A stretch of DNA of 64,000 nucleotides from Stigonema ocellatum SAG 48.90 = DSM 106950 (GCA_016903675.1 JADQBA010000016.1:42869-106868), one strand, 5' to 3'. Positions 19,204 to 28,398 are shown, numbered from the stretch's first letter. Program-made: numbers and translations. The notes: generated from the sequence alone by a model not told the origin.

Positions 19204-19946
19204 GTATTAGTTCCTAAAGACCTGAGAATAACGATTAGTACAATCCATTAATAGACTGTTTTTTCTAGTTAAACATGCCAAAATGGCAATATTACCTTTA
19301 TTATTCCTTTAAATTTTCCTGCTATTTATTATTAAATCTTTAACCATTTCATCCTGCTTACTTTTAGGTTACCAGTAAACATTTATATAGAAATCCTAAA
19401 TAATTAGTGAACGTAGAAACCTGGTTTCTTCAAGAAACCGGGTTTCTGATGACTGGCAAATTTACAACTCAAATATGAGTGCTATAGCATTCTTCTTTAG
19501 TTAATCTAGTAACATTATATTACAAGGTTTATTAGTTAGTTTCCGGACAATTATAATCATTTTTGCGGATAAAAACACTATATATAGCAATCCTAAATGA
19601 TTTATAAACACCTCTGGCAAGTCCTCCTTGTCCCCCAAGTCCTCCTTGTCCCCTCTGTTCAGATCTCAAATAGGATTGCTATATAGGAATTCTAAATCAT
19701 TCATGAAAAATTTTAAGTAGTGTAGGGTGGGCACTGCCCACCACAACCCGGATATGTAGGGCATAGCCCCACCTACGTATATTTCAAAAATCAAATATGA
19801 TCCCTATAGCAATCTTATTTCAGTTCTTTTCGCGCTTGGGCAATAGTTTACTCCCCACTCCCTACTCCCTACTCCCCACTCCCCACTCCCCACTCCCCAC
19901 TCCCTACTCCCCACTCCCCACTATCTTTTGCGGTAATATAAATGTA
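19204..19946. other. Intergenic packed with mini-elements and a heptamer array
   Basis: No gene or RiPP precursor was found on either strand. Three mini-elements sit nearly end to end: about 19385-19495 (core: hairpin with AGAAACCTGGTTTCTT arm), 19575-19685 (core: CAAGTCCTCCTTGTCCCC units) and 19681-19808 (core: GTAGGGTGGGCACTGCCCAC). Each begins with ATAG(A/C/G)AAT(C/T)CTAAAT-like ends and closes with CAAATA(T/G)GA-N-TGCTAT-like ends. An ACTCCCC/CTACTCC heptamer array follows at 19852-19922. Confidence 0.7.
19852..19922. repeat. Heptamer repeat array
   Basis: About ten units of ACTCCCC or ACTCCCT in tandem lie just past the 3' end of the TMEM14-like gene. The type is the same as the arrays in menC and menE, here in non-coding DNA. 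Confidence 0.9.
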
Positions 19947-20336
19947 CTAATACCGTGACCCAAGTAGGGAGAGTGGAGCAATGTCAGAAAATGATCGCAA
20001 TGCCCTTGGCAAGCTTGTGCACTTTCCTATGAGTTGATTCACCATCATCGCCAGTGCCACGGTACCCAAAATAGTCATTAATCCTGCGGGCATAAACTTG
20101 CGTGTTTTAGCAAGTCTAAATGCGAAGAAAATGACTAAAATAGCGGTGACGATAGATGCTACAATCAAACCCCAGGTTTGTCCTTGGAGTTGGACAAAAG
20201 CAGCAAACACAAGTAGTAACCCGCTGATACCACCACTGATGAGCGAAACTTTGCTACTGGCATTACGGTAACCAATAATGCCACCAATAATTGCCAAGAT
20301 GCCGTAGGCAAAGGCGGCAACAACACCTAAAGTCAT
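19947..20336 (-). CDS. TMEM14-like small membrane protein
   Basis: The 129-residue protein has four hydrophobic segments (about 2-20, 28-48, 52-72, 83-103) and the TMEM14 pattern FAYGILAIIGGIIGY and KTRKFMPAGLMTILG. Plant and cyanobacterial relatives have roles in lipid or fatty-acid export at membranes; the role here is inferred. The family usually ends near MMVNQL; the extra 26 residues, rich in Ser, Arg and Leu, look like read-on into unrelated DNA after loss of the original stop. Confidence 0.85.
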   Translation of the reverse strand: MTLGVVAAFAYGILAIIGGIIGYRNASSKVSLISGGISGLLLVFAAFVQLQGQTWGLIVASIVTAILVIFFAFRLAKTRKFMPAGLMTILGTVALAMMVNQLIGKCTSLPRALRSFSDIAPLSLLGSRY

Positions 20337-20423
20337 TGTTAAAACCTATGTAGATTTTTATTTTGCTGCAAACGTCCGCAGACAATTTACCATAGCTATT
20401 TAGCTAGATAACCGAGTTGATTA

Positions 20424-21749
20424 ATGGATAATCAAGCGATCGCAAAGATCCAATTCCTCCAACACCAAGCAGCCTCCCTTTTACTCTACCAATCTGTCAA
20501 AGAAGGTAAAGTGGGGATCGCATTTCTTGACCTGTTGCAAGCTTTACGTTACACTGATGCCGATGCGCGGGATTGCCTCCAAGCCTACGGTAGCTACTTT
20601 CAGTCCTTGGCTGCAAGAAATCAAAACTGGGAGGAATATCTCATTACTCAAATTCTCAGATCGGATAATCCCTTTACCCGCCTAGCTCAACAGCTAGAAT
20701 TTGAGAATTTGCCAGCCTCTTTAGTCGCAGCAGCTCAGCATGATTTACAAGCATTGCAGAGCCTGTATAAATGTAGCAGTGTATCTTTGAGTGAGTGGGT
20801 GCAAGCCGTGGCTAATTTGTCCGTTTCACCAGTAGTGTGGCATGAACAGCAGGATAGGGTAGGAGTAGAGGCGCAATTCATCGCGTCTTTACAAAAGTTA
20901 GAGAATTGGGCTGATGTCGTCAAAGATTTGGCAGCTTATTATCGGCAATTTGGCATGGGTTTATTTGCAGAGTATAAAGCTTTGCGCTGGCAAGGTGGAG
21001 AGTTTATTGGCATCCCATATGCCGATCCAGTTAAATTGAACCAACTGGTGGGTTACGAGTCTCAGAGAGAGACTTTGCAGAAAAATACAGAATTTTTATT
21101 ATCAGGACGGGAGGCACTTCATGTATTACTTTATGGTAGTCGTGGTTCGGGAAAATCCTCTCTAGTGAAAGGTTTATTGAATGAGTATGGCGATCGCAAC
21201 TTACGCTTACTGGAAGTGGCAAAATCCGGATTGAAAGACTTACCAGAAATTGTGGAACAGTTGCGGGGAACACCACAGAAATTTATCATCTTTGTTGATG
21301 ACCTTTCCTTTGAAGAAGATGACGACGCCTTTAAAGCCCTGAAAGTGGTTTTAGAAGGCAATTTAACCGCACGACCGCAAAATGTTGTAGTGTATGCTAC
21401 TTCTAATCGTCGCCACTTAATTCGAGAGTTTTTTGCCGATAGACCAGCTGCTAGGGATAACGAGGAAATCCATGCATGGGATACTATGCAGGAGAAGCTT
21501 TCGTTTAGCGATCGCTTTGGTCTGACCTTAACTTTTGAACCCGCCGATCAAAAAACTTATTTACAAATTGTCCGGCATTTAGCAGCACAAGCTGAAATTA
21601 ATATAAAGCAGGAAGACTTGGAATATCAAGCTTTGCAATGGGCAACTCGTCACAATGGTCGTTCTGGACGAACTGCACGGCAATTTGTTGATTTCTTAAA
21701 AGCTGACTTGGCGGTTTTTGGGTTGCAAAACTATGCAGCTAACACGTAG
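20424..21749 (+). CDS. DUF815-family AAA ATPase
   Basis: The 441-residue protein has an alpha-helical N-terminal half and a C-terminal ATPase with Walker A GSRGSGKSSLVK (about 237-248), Walker B FIIFVDDLSFEEDD, sensor region VVVYATSNRRHLI and the EKLSFSDRFGLTLTF box typical of DUF815. Members are widely conserved but poorly understood; a DnaA/Orc-like remodelling role is often guessed. HIP1 octamers occur near its start. It precedes the TerB-C-like protein by 110 nt and may or may not share its transcript. Confidence 0.88.
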   Translation: MDNQAIAKIQFLQHQAASLLLYQSVKEGKVGIAFLDLLQALRYTDADARDCLQAYGSYFQSLAARNQNWEEYLITQILRSDNPFTRLAQQLEFENLPASLVAAAQHDLQALQSLYKCSSVSLSEWVQAVANLSVSPVVWHEQQDRVGVEAQFIASLQKLENWADVVKDLAAYYRQFGMGLFAEYKALRWQGGEFIGIPYADPVKLNQLVGYESQRETLQKNTEFLLSGREALHVLLYGSRGSGKSSLVKGLLNEYGDRNLRLLEVAKSGLKDLPEIVEQLRGTPQKFIIFVDDLSFEEDDDAFKALKVVLEGNLTARPQNVVVYATSNRRHLIREFFADRPAARDNEEIHAWDTMQEKLSFSDRFGLTLTFEPADQKTYLQIVRHLAAQAEINIKQEDLEYQALQWATRHNGRSGRTARQFVDFLKADLAVFGLQNYAANT

Positions 21750-21858
21750 TCATCATGTTCCTTGATTTATTTATGGGGTTCCCCACCTACTCCCCTATGG
21801 GCGTATTGCAAGTAGCCCCTACTTTATTTCAAAAAATCCTTATTCTGACAACTTTGCT

Positions 21859-23145
21859 ATGCTAAAAACAAGCAATATACAATCAGCAATGATCAGCAAT
21901 CGATTGATTATAGGTACAGTTGCCTTTGGTGTGAGTTTTGGTCTTAGTCTCGTCCTTAGCTGGGATTTTAATAAAGCCTTTCTCACAGGTGTCATTACAG
22001 TACCAGCCACTTACTTAGCAGCATTATTTGTAGATAAACGGCGAAGATATCATGAAATGCTCGTTTTAGATTCTCTCCAGAGGAGAATTAAAGAGCTTGA
22101 GGCAATGAAGTTCCGTATGGTCTCAGAAATTGATCAATTTGAGGCTCATAGCGCTTTATTATATGCAGAGTCAAGCAAACTACAAAATCAAATAGCAGAA
22201 CGCCGTAGCCAAAGGGATAGCCTGAATCGAGAGTTAAGTACTTTTGTTAAAGAAAAAAATCAGTTAGAAGCAGAAATTAACCATCGGCAAACTGAAATTA
22301 AAAACCTGGACAAAAATAAAATAGAACTAAATAATTCCTGTTCGGTTCTAACAGCAGAAAAACGTCGTCTAGAGATGAATTGCAATATATCGCGTTCTGA
22401 AATAACTCAGTTGCAAACTCGCATTACGGAACTCCTACAGGAAAACCAAGAACTGGAAAGTAATTTAATCTTACTGAATAGACTCAAACCCCAACTAGAA
22501 GAAAAATTGTACGAGCTACGAGTTAAAATTCAAGACCTAGAAGTTCAGGAAACCGAGCAAAATAAATTACTTTTAGAGAAAAACTCACAAAGCAAAAACA
22601 TAGAAGCCAACCTCAACTCCTTACAAACTAAACTAACTGAACAAGAAACACAACTAAAACAGTTACAACAACAAATTATATTATTACAAAATGAACGCGA
22701 CCAGTTGCAAAGCCAAGTTTGGGAATTACTCGAACAAATGGAAACCCTAAATTTGGAACTCATACCTCATAATCCACAGGAAGATGATGTTGATTTATTC
22801 CCTTTTTCTGATTTACTTGACTCTCTAACCGAAAAACCAGAAAATCTACCTGAAGAATGGACTAAACTTTTAGATCTGCTACCAGGATACGAAATTCAGG
22901 TATTAAAAGCCATAATTGAGCAAGAAAATCCTAATTCTGCTTTAAAAAAAATTGCCGAACAAAACATTACAATGCCACATTTATTAATTGATTCCATAAA
23001 TGAACGTGCTAATGATACTATTGGCGAATTGATAATTGACCCCTATTCTGACCCTCAAAAAATTTATCAAGAACATATGATAAACGCAAAAAAAATGATT
23101 TCAGCATATGAAGCTACAATAGCTAAACAAACCACAGCAAAATAA
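21859..23145 (+). CDS. Membrane-anchored coiled-coil protein with TerB-C-like C-terminus
   Basis: The 428-residue protein has two membrane helices near the N-terminus (about 15-33 and 39-58), a long coiled coil (about 70-300), and a C-terminal helical domain (about 325-410) with LLPGYEIQVLKAIIEQENP and LIDSINERANDTIGELIID. This resembles the TerB-C domain of tellurite-resistance-associated proteins. TerB-C proteins are often encoded beside a DUF2791 ATPase and a helicase, exactly the genes that follow. I infer a membrane-tethered scaffold for that pair. The TerB-C match is by eye and moderate. Confidence 0.7.
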   Translation: MLKTSNIQSAMISNRLIIGTVAFGVSFGLSLVLSWDFNKAFLTGVITVPATYLAALFVDKRRRYHEMLVLDSLQRRIKELEAMKFRMVSEIDQFEAHSALLYAESSKLQNQIAERRSQRDSLNRELSTFVKEKNQLEAEINHRQTEIKNLDKNKIELNNSCSVLTAEKRRLEMNCNISRSEITQLQTRITELLQENQELESNLILLNRLKPQLEEKLYELRVKIQDLEVQETEQNKLLLEKNSQSKNIEANLNSLQTKLTEQETQLKQLQQQIILLQNERDQLQSQVWELLEQMETLNLELIPHNPQEDDVDLFPFSDLLDSLTEKPENLPEEWTKLLDLLPGYEIQVLKAIIEQENPNSALKKIAEQNITMPHLLIDSINERANDTIGELIIDPYSDPQKIYQEHMINAKKMISAYEATIAKQTTAK

Positions 23146-23162
23146 TTCGTACTTAAGAATCC

Positions 23163-23221
23163 CTAATTCGTAATAATTAACACAACTACGAATTACGAAT
23201 TACGAATTACGCATTACGAAT
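23163..23221. repeat. Short tandem TACGAAT repeats
   Basis: Overlapping copies of ACGAATTACG fill the gap between the TerB-C-like gene and the ATPase gene. The same repeat appears at 43911-43942 and, inverted, at about 57438-57470. Confidence 0.8.
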
Positions 23222-23234
23222 CAAGGTGACTTCC

Positions 23235-24551
23235 ATGGCAAAGCTCAAAATCTCGAAAAAAATATCCACTGCTTTGATAAACTCTCTGAGTGCAGGGGTA
23301 GTTCCAAGAGTCGGACTAGAACACATAGCAGTAGGTCGGGAACAAGAACTGAAAAGCCTATTACAAAACCTTGACGATATAGCTGAAGGAGTAGCGGCGT
23401 TTCGCTTCATAATAGGTAACTATGGTTCAGGCAAAAGCTTCATTCTACAACTGATTCGCAATCATGCCATAGAGCAAGGTTTTGTTGTAGCGGACGCTGA
23501 TTTATCACCTGAACGCCGACTAGCAGGAACAAACAACGAAGGTCTAGGAACCTATCGAGAATTAATGAGCCGACTTGCCACAAAAACTCGTCCTGATGGT
23601 GGTGCTTTAGTTTCCATTCTAGAAGGATGGATTAACAAAATTCAACAAGAAGTCGCCAAAGAAACCGGAATGCGTCCTAATGACGAGGGTTTTGATGACC
23701 AAGTTGAAGCGAAAATTAGGGAAGTCGTTCAGTATATTGAAGACTTAGTTCACGGATTTGATTTTGGTAGCGTTGTTATTGCTTATTGGCGTGGCTATCG
23801 ATTAGATGATGATGCATTGAAGGCTGCTGCTTTACGGTGGCTGCGAGGAGAATTTAGCACGAAAATTGAGGCAAAAGCAGCCTTGGGAGTACGTGTTATC
23901 ATTGATGACGATAGTTGGTATGACTACATCAAGCTATTAGCTAAGTTTGTGGCTGAGATTGGCTATAAAGGACTTGTGGTCTTGCTTGATGAAGCTGTGC
24001 ATTTATACCAAATATCCACTACAGTGACTCGTGAAAAAAATTACAACAGACTGCTGGGAATCTTCAATGATATCATGCAGTGCAAAGCAGAGCATCTAGG
24101 CATTGTTATAGGTGGAACAACAAAATTTTTGGAAGACCCAAATCGGGGACTTTTTACAGATGCAGCTTGGCGAAGGCGTACAAAAGAAAGCCGTTTTGTC
24201 ACCCAATCTGGTGTTCAGGAATTTTTGGGACCCGTCCTCCGGCTTAACCCCCTCACTCAAGAAGAAATCCTCACGCTTTTGCAAAGATTAGCTGAGATAC
24301 ATGCTTTAAATTTTGCTTATAACCAAGCTTTGACAGTTAGTGAGTTGAAAGAGTTTGTGCAAGAAATTGTCAATCGCTTAGGTGCAGAAGCATTGCTCAC
24401 TCCCGGCCAAATTGTGCGAGATTTTATTAGTGTGCTAAATCTTTTGTACCAAAACCCGAAAATTTCTTTTGGTGAACTCATTCATGGTACTGACTTTAAA
24501 CCCACGATTGTAGGTAAAGATGGGGATGATATAGCAGAATTTAGTTTATGA
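23235..24551 (+). CDS. BrxD-like ATPase (DUF2791 family)
   Basis: The 438-residue P-loop ATPase has RFIIGNYGSGKSFILQLIRN (Walker A, near 59-78) and GLVVLLDEAVHLYQIS (Walker B), with the early motif VGREQELKSLL. This is the family of BREX ATPase BrxD and of ATPases in TerB-associated systems. I chose ATG 23235 over an upstream GTG because AAGGTGA lies just ahead of it. A DEAD/DEAH helicase follows after about 900 nt. Known systems couple such an ATPase to a helicase for DNA surveillance; no PglX or PglZ partner occurs here, so a full BREX system is excluded. Confidence 0.85.
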   Translation: MAKLKISKKISTALINSLSAGVVPRVGLEHIAVGREQELKSLLQNLDDIAEGVAAFRFIIGNYGSGKSFILQLIRNHAIEQGFVVADADLSPERRLAGTNNEGLGTYRELMSRLATKTRPDGGALVSILEGWINKIQQEVAKETGMRPNDEGFDDQVEAKIREVVQYIEDLVHGFDFGSVVIAYWRGYRLDDDALKAAALRWLRGEFSTKIEAKAALGVRVIIDDDSWYDYIKLLAKFVAEIGYKGLVVLLDEAVHLYQISTTVTREKNYNRLLGIFNDIMQCKAEHLGIVIGGTTKFLEDPNRGLFTDAAWRRRTKESRFVTQSGVQEFLGPVLRLNPLTQEEILTLLQRLAEIHALNFAYNQALTVSELKEFVQEIVNRLGAEALLTPGQIVRDFISVLNLLYQNPKISFGELIHGTDFKPTIVGKDGDDIAEFSL

Positions 24552-24641
24552 TTAACGAACTGAAGAAGCAAGGTGATAATTTTGGTAGATACAGCAGCAG
24601 TATAGAACCAGCCCTTTCAAGGTGAAACGTAAAAGTGAAGT

Positions 24642-24716
24642 TTTTCTTCGTGTTCTTCGCGTCTTCGTGGTTCAAAAATATTTTTAAACCGCGAAGGCAC
24701 GAAGAACACGAAGAAG
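24642..24716. repeat. Near-perfect inverted repeat with 30-nt arms
   Basis: The arms begin TTTCTTCGTGTTCTTCG and are mirrored after a short AT-rich loop. It follows the ATPase gene and could end its transcript, but the sequence is a dispersed repeat type. Confidence 0.75.
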
Positions 24717-24727
24717 AAATGCCGAAA

Positions 24728-25324
24728 AGGGAATCTTCAGCTTTTGCATCAATCCCTGACCGATGCCAGTGGTACTCCTGCGGGTTCTATTCACTTCCAG
24801 GGTCGAAATATTAGCTTGAATGATGCTTCTGCTGCCCTCTTAATTAATCAAGGAAGCGGCAATTCAGGCGATATCAGCGTTAATGCTAGCGAGTCGTTAA
24901 AACTGCGGGGAGTTGGCACCGATGGATTTCCGCAAAGTCTATTGCGTGCTGATAACTTCGGTGATATTTTGGAGTTGACCCTAATTCTGGCTTAATAGAA
25001 CTGCCGACAAATGTGACCGATCCATCGCAGCAGATAGCTACAGGTTGTTCTACCACTGGTAGTAGTTTTGTGGCAACGAGACGGGGTGGAGTGCCACAAA
25101 ATCCAAATCAACAGGTGATTCAAGATCGCACTTGGTCTGATGTGCGCGATATCTCCCCATACCGCAAAACACACAAAGTACAAGCACAAATACCCCAATC
25201 CCCTGAGGTTCTTGTCCAAGCCACTTCTTGGCATCGCAATGCTGACGGTAAAATTGAATTAATTGCGACAAAATCTTCTACTCAGGTCCAACCATCGTTA
25301 ACCTGTGCAGCAGTTCCCAACTAA
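24728..25324 (+). pseudogene. Remnant of filamentous haemagglutinin / S-layer-type secreted protein
   Basis: Two frames carry pieces of one large two-partner-secretion protein. The first (about 24730-24990) reads SIHFQGRNISLNDASAALLI and GNSGDISVNASESLKLRG, typical beta-helix repeats; the second (about 24990-25324) reads IELPTNVTDPSQQIATGC and SSFVATRRGGVPQNPNQQV, the usual C-terminal end. The frame shifts near 24985, and the start and most of the helix are missing. It lies on the same strand between the ATPase and helicase genes. Confidence 0.85.
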
Positions 25325-25370
25325 AGCCTAATCGCCTCAACAACAACTACCAATCCACAATATATAATCA

Positions 25371-25445
25371 TAACCGCAGATGAACACAGATAAACGCAGA
25401 TAAAACAGACAATTATCTGCGTTTATCTGTGTTCATCTGCGGTTA
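25371..25445. repeat. Perfect inverted repeat, 32-bp arms
   Basis: The arms begin TAACCGCAGATGAACACAGA and are separated by 11 nt. The 3' arm ends 15 nt before the helicase start, so an RNA hairpin here would cover the 5' leader and could affect its translation. It is a known style of dispersed cyanobacterial repeat. Confidence 0.9.
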
Positions 25446-25460
25446 AAAATCCAAAATCCT

Positions 25461-27695
25461 ATGAACAAAGCCCTACACACCTTTTCTCGACTCGCCCCCT
25501 TTATCCAAGAATACATATATAATCACAACTGGACTGAATTACGACCAGTCCAAATAGAAGCTTGTCAAGCTATATTTAACACCGATGCGCACTTGCTTGT
25601 CACTGCTGGAACTGCTTCGGGGAAAACAGAAGCTGCGTTTCTGCCAATTTTGACTTTATTACACGAAAACCCCACTTCTACCATAGGAGCATTATACATT
25701 GGTCCTATTAAAGCTTTAATTAATGACCAATTTGAACGTCTTAATGATTTACTAAAGGAAGCGGATATTCCGGTTTGTCACTGGCACGGTGATGTTTATC
25801 AAAGTCATAAAAATAAGCTTCTCAAAAACCCTAAAGGTATTCTGCAAATTACGCCGGAATCTCTAGAAAGTTTGTTGATTAACAAAAATCAAGATTTATT
25901 GCGTTTATTTGGTGATTTACGGTTTGTGGTTATTGATGAGATTCATGCGTTCATGGGTTCGGAACGGGGTTGTCAAATTCTTTGCCAATTAACACGGTTG
26001 GAGAAGGTGACGCGAATACAGCCTCGGAGGATTGGGTTGTCGGCTACTCTCGGTGATTATTCCATGGCTGAGGAGTGGTTGCGTTCTGGAAGTGATAAGT
26101 CGGTGATTATATCGAAGGTTGAGGGAGGGAAACGGCAAGTTAAACTTGCTGTGGAACATTTTTATGTTTGTCGTGATGATGGGGTTGTAAGAGAAATAAA
26201 CCGCCAAGACGCAGAGGGCGCAGAGAGAAATTATGAGGATGATTTGGGTGTGAGTTTATATGATGAATATATTTTTAATTTGAGTAAGTCTCGTAAGTGT
26301 CTTATTTTTGCTAATAATAAATCTCAAACTGAGTCTGTGATTGCGTCTTTACGTCAGATTGCTGTGGATGAGGGATACCCGGATATTTATCATGTGCATC
26401 ACGGTAGTATATCCGCACTTTTGCGACAAGCTGCTGAAGCTGCTATGCGCGAACCTAATGAGCCGGCTGTGACTGCTGCTACACTTACTTTGGAGTTAGG
26501 GGTAGATATTGGTCATTTGGAGAGGGTGATTCAGTTAGAGTCACCTATGTCTGTAGCTAGCTTTTTACAGCGCTTGGGACGTACTGGGAGGCGAGGGGAG
26601 GCTGCTGATATGCGGTTTGTTTGTGCTGAAGATGAGTTGTCAGAAGAAGCAACGCTTCCGGAGCAAATTCCTTGGCAACTTTTGCAGTGTATTGCCATTA
26701 TCCAACTTTATTTAGAGGAGCGTTGGATTGAGCCGATTAAGCCTCTTAAATATCCTTTGAGTTTGCTGTATCAGCAAACTATGAGTATTTTAGCAGCAAG
26801 TAGGGAAATTTCACCTGCTGCTCTTGCTCAGGAGGTTTTAAGTTTACCAAGTTTTGCTGCTATTACCAAGGAGGATTTGAAGATATTACTGCGTTATTTA
26901 ATTGATTTAGACCATATTCAAAAAACTGAGAAGGGTACTTTGATTCTTGGTTTGGCGGGGGAAAGGGTGGTTGGAAAATTTCAGTTTTATGCTGTGTTTC
27001 CTGATAATCAGGAGTATGTGGTAAAGCAAGGGACGATGGAAATTGGCAGTATTGTTAAGTTATTGCGTGTGGGATATCAATTTGCCTTGGCTGGCAAATC
27101 TTGGGAGGTAATGGATGTCGATTTGAAAAGAAAGATTATTTTTGTTAAGCAAGTCGAGGGTAAAGCTAGTATTTATTGGCGTGGTGGTAGTGGTGCTATT
27201 CATACAAAAGTTTTGCAACGGATGCGGCGGGTGCTGTTTGAGGATACGGAGTATAGTTACTTGCAAAAGAATGCTCTGGAACGTTTGCAGGCTGTTCGTG
27301 ACCTGACGCGAAGGGCTGGATTAGATCAACAAAATATTTTGCTAATAGAAAAAGATAAGTGCTGTATTTTTCCTTGGATGGGTACTGTGGGATACCGTAC
27401 TTTGGAAAGATTGCTCAATTGCTTTTGTCGAGAGTCTTTGGAAATTAAAAGTATTAGTGGAATCAATCCCTATTTTTTGACAATTAAGTTACCGAAGAAG
27501 AAGTTTAAGTTTCTTTATTCGGAAATTGTTTCCTTGTGTGAGCAAAGAATTACTTCTGAGAGTTTATTAAGTAGTTCGGAACCGTTGGAAAGACAAAAAT
27601 ATGATGAGTTTATCCCTGATAACCTTTTACAGAAAGCATTTGCGAGCGATTATTTAGATATGTTGGAAGTGAGGCAACAGGTGGCGATATGGTAG
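25461..27695 (+). CDS. DEAD/DEAH-box helicase, Lhr/BrxHI-like
   Basis: The 744-residue helicase has Walker A AGTASGKTEAAFLP, the DEIH box FVVIDEIHAFMG, SATLGD, and motifs V/VI TLELGVDIGHLERV and FLQRLGRTGRRGE. The C-terminal half (about 440-744) carries Lhr-type winged-helix and unknown domains. Lhr-like helicases pair with BrxD ATPases in BREX and in TerB-linked systems, consistent with the gene at 23235. About ten residues near 245-258 (INRQDAEGAER) come from a dispersed repeat inserted in frame at 26192-26229, between helicase motifs where a loop is expected. The start is close to the large inverted repeat. Confidence 0.9.
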   Translation: MNKALHTFSRLAPFIQEYIYNHNWTELRPVQIEACQAIFNTDAHLLVTAGTASGKTEAAFLPILTLLHENPTSTIGALYIGPIKALINDQFERLNDLLKEADIPVCHWHGDVYQSHKNKLLKNPKGILQITPESLESLLINKNQDLLRLFGDLRFVVIDEIHAFMGSERGCQILCQLTRLEKVTRIQPRRIGLSATLGDYSMAEEWLRSGSDKSVIISKVEGGKRQVKLAVEHFYVCRDDGVVREINRQDAEGAERNYEDDLGVSLYDEYIFNLSKSRKCLIFANNKSQTESVIASLRQIAVDEGYPDIYHVHHGSISALLRQAAEAAMREPNEPAVTAATLTLELGVDIGHLERVIQLESPMSVASFLQRLGRTGRRGEAADMRFVCAEDELSEEATLPEQIPWQLLQCIAIIQLYLEERWIEPIKPLKYPLSLLYQQTMSILAASREISPAALAQEVLSLPSFAAITKEDLKILLRYLIDLDHIQKTEKGTLILGLAGERVVGKFQFYAVFPDNQEYVVKQGTMEIGSIVKLLRVGYQFALAGKSWEVMDVDLKRKIIFVKQVEGKASIYWRGGSGAIHTKVLQRMRRVLFEDTEYSYLQKNALERLQAVRDLTRRAGLDQQNILLIEKDKCCIFPWMGTVGYRTLERLLNCFCRESLEIKSISGINPYFLTIKLPKKKFKFLYSEIVSLCEQRITSESLLSSSEPLERQKYDEFIPDNLLQKAFASDYLDMLEVRQQVAIW

Positions 27696-27880
27696 GATTT
27701 TTTGGCATTGCTGAATCAAGGTATGAATTTACCTCACGCAAAGGCGCAAAGGCGCAAAGAGAAAAAGTTTTTAAATACCCCATTTTTTCATTTCATACTT
27801 CAATTCAGCAACGCCGATTTTTTTACATCCTCACGACAGGCGATCGCCTAAAAAGCAACAATCATTAAGGAGCAAAAAGG
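27696..27880. other. Gap with GGCGCAAA repeats
   Basis: CGCAAAGGCGCAAAGGCGCAA at about 27736-27758 is a dispersed cyanobacterial repeat, also seen reversed near 52035-52065. No gene is present. Confidence 0.5.
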
Positions 27881-28123
27881 ATGAGCAGTTTTGCAAGCTA
27901 TGCTGGCTTTTCAGTAGGCGAAAAAGTAAAGTATTTGGTTGGAACTCGGACGAATCTAGTGGCAACCATAGGCAATATCGAGTCTCATGCACTGAGCAAT
28001 AAATCCTTCGTTTTTAAGCTGGTTTTTGATGACGAATCACTCCCGCTGCACTTGAAGGAACAACCCGTTACCCTTCCCCAAAATCTTGATTGGTTTGAGA
28101 AAGTTTGTGAAGTTGAATTTTAA
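27881..28123 (+). CDS. Hypothetical 80-residue protein
   Basis: Not recognised. It opens MSSFASYAGFSVGEKVKYLV, probably a small beta-rich protein, and ends in an acidic tail. A good ribosome site (AAGGAGC) lies about 10 nt upstream of ATG 27881, which argues that it is real. It follows the helicase by 185 nt on the same strand. Confidence 0.65.
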   Translation: MSSFASYAGFSVGEKVKYLVGTRTNLVATIGNIESHALSNKSFVFKLVFDDESLPLHLKEQPVTLPQNLDWFEKVCEVEF

Positions 28124-28239
28124 TTAGGACAATATCAGGAGAACTTGGTTCTTGTGCTGATGACAAAGATGCAAACTGTCAACGGTTTAATGAAAGTTGG
28201 AATAAAAGATAAGCAATTGCTTTGGCTTTCCAAGCAGGT

Positions 28240-28367
28240 ATAGGAATCATATTTGATTTTTGAAATATACGTAGGGTGGGCACTGCCCACCATAACCCGG
28301 ATGTGGTGGGCAGTGCCAACCCTACACTACTTAAAATTTGTCATGAATGATTTAGGATTCCTATATT
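28240..28367. repeat. Mini-element with GTAGGGTGGGCACTGCCCAC core
   Basis: This is an inverted near-copy of 19681-19808: ends TATAGGAATCATATTTGA and TTTAGGATTCCTATA, core of facing TGGGCACTGCCCA units. A third relative is at 62917-63045. The elements are too short to code and are probably non-autonomous. Confidence 0.8.
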
Positions 28368-28398
28368 AGCCCAGCAGGATTAGTCAGGGACTGTCTTA

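Noticed and set aside
19204..19946. RiPP precursor peptide for the HopA1/kinase pair
   Set aside because: Small frames here have no leader-like or Ser/Thr-rich core, and the DNA is composed of mini-elements.
23235..27695. Complete BREX system
   Set aside because: Only BrxD-like and BrxHI-like genes are present; PglX, PglZ, BrxA, BrxB and BrxC are absent within the window.
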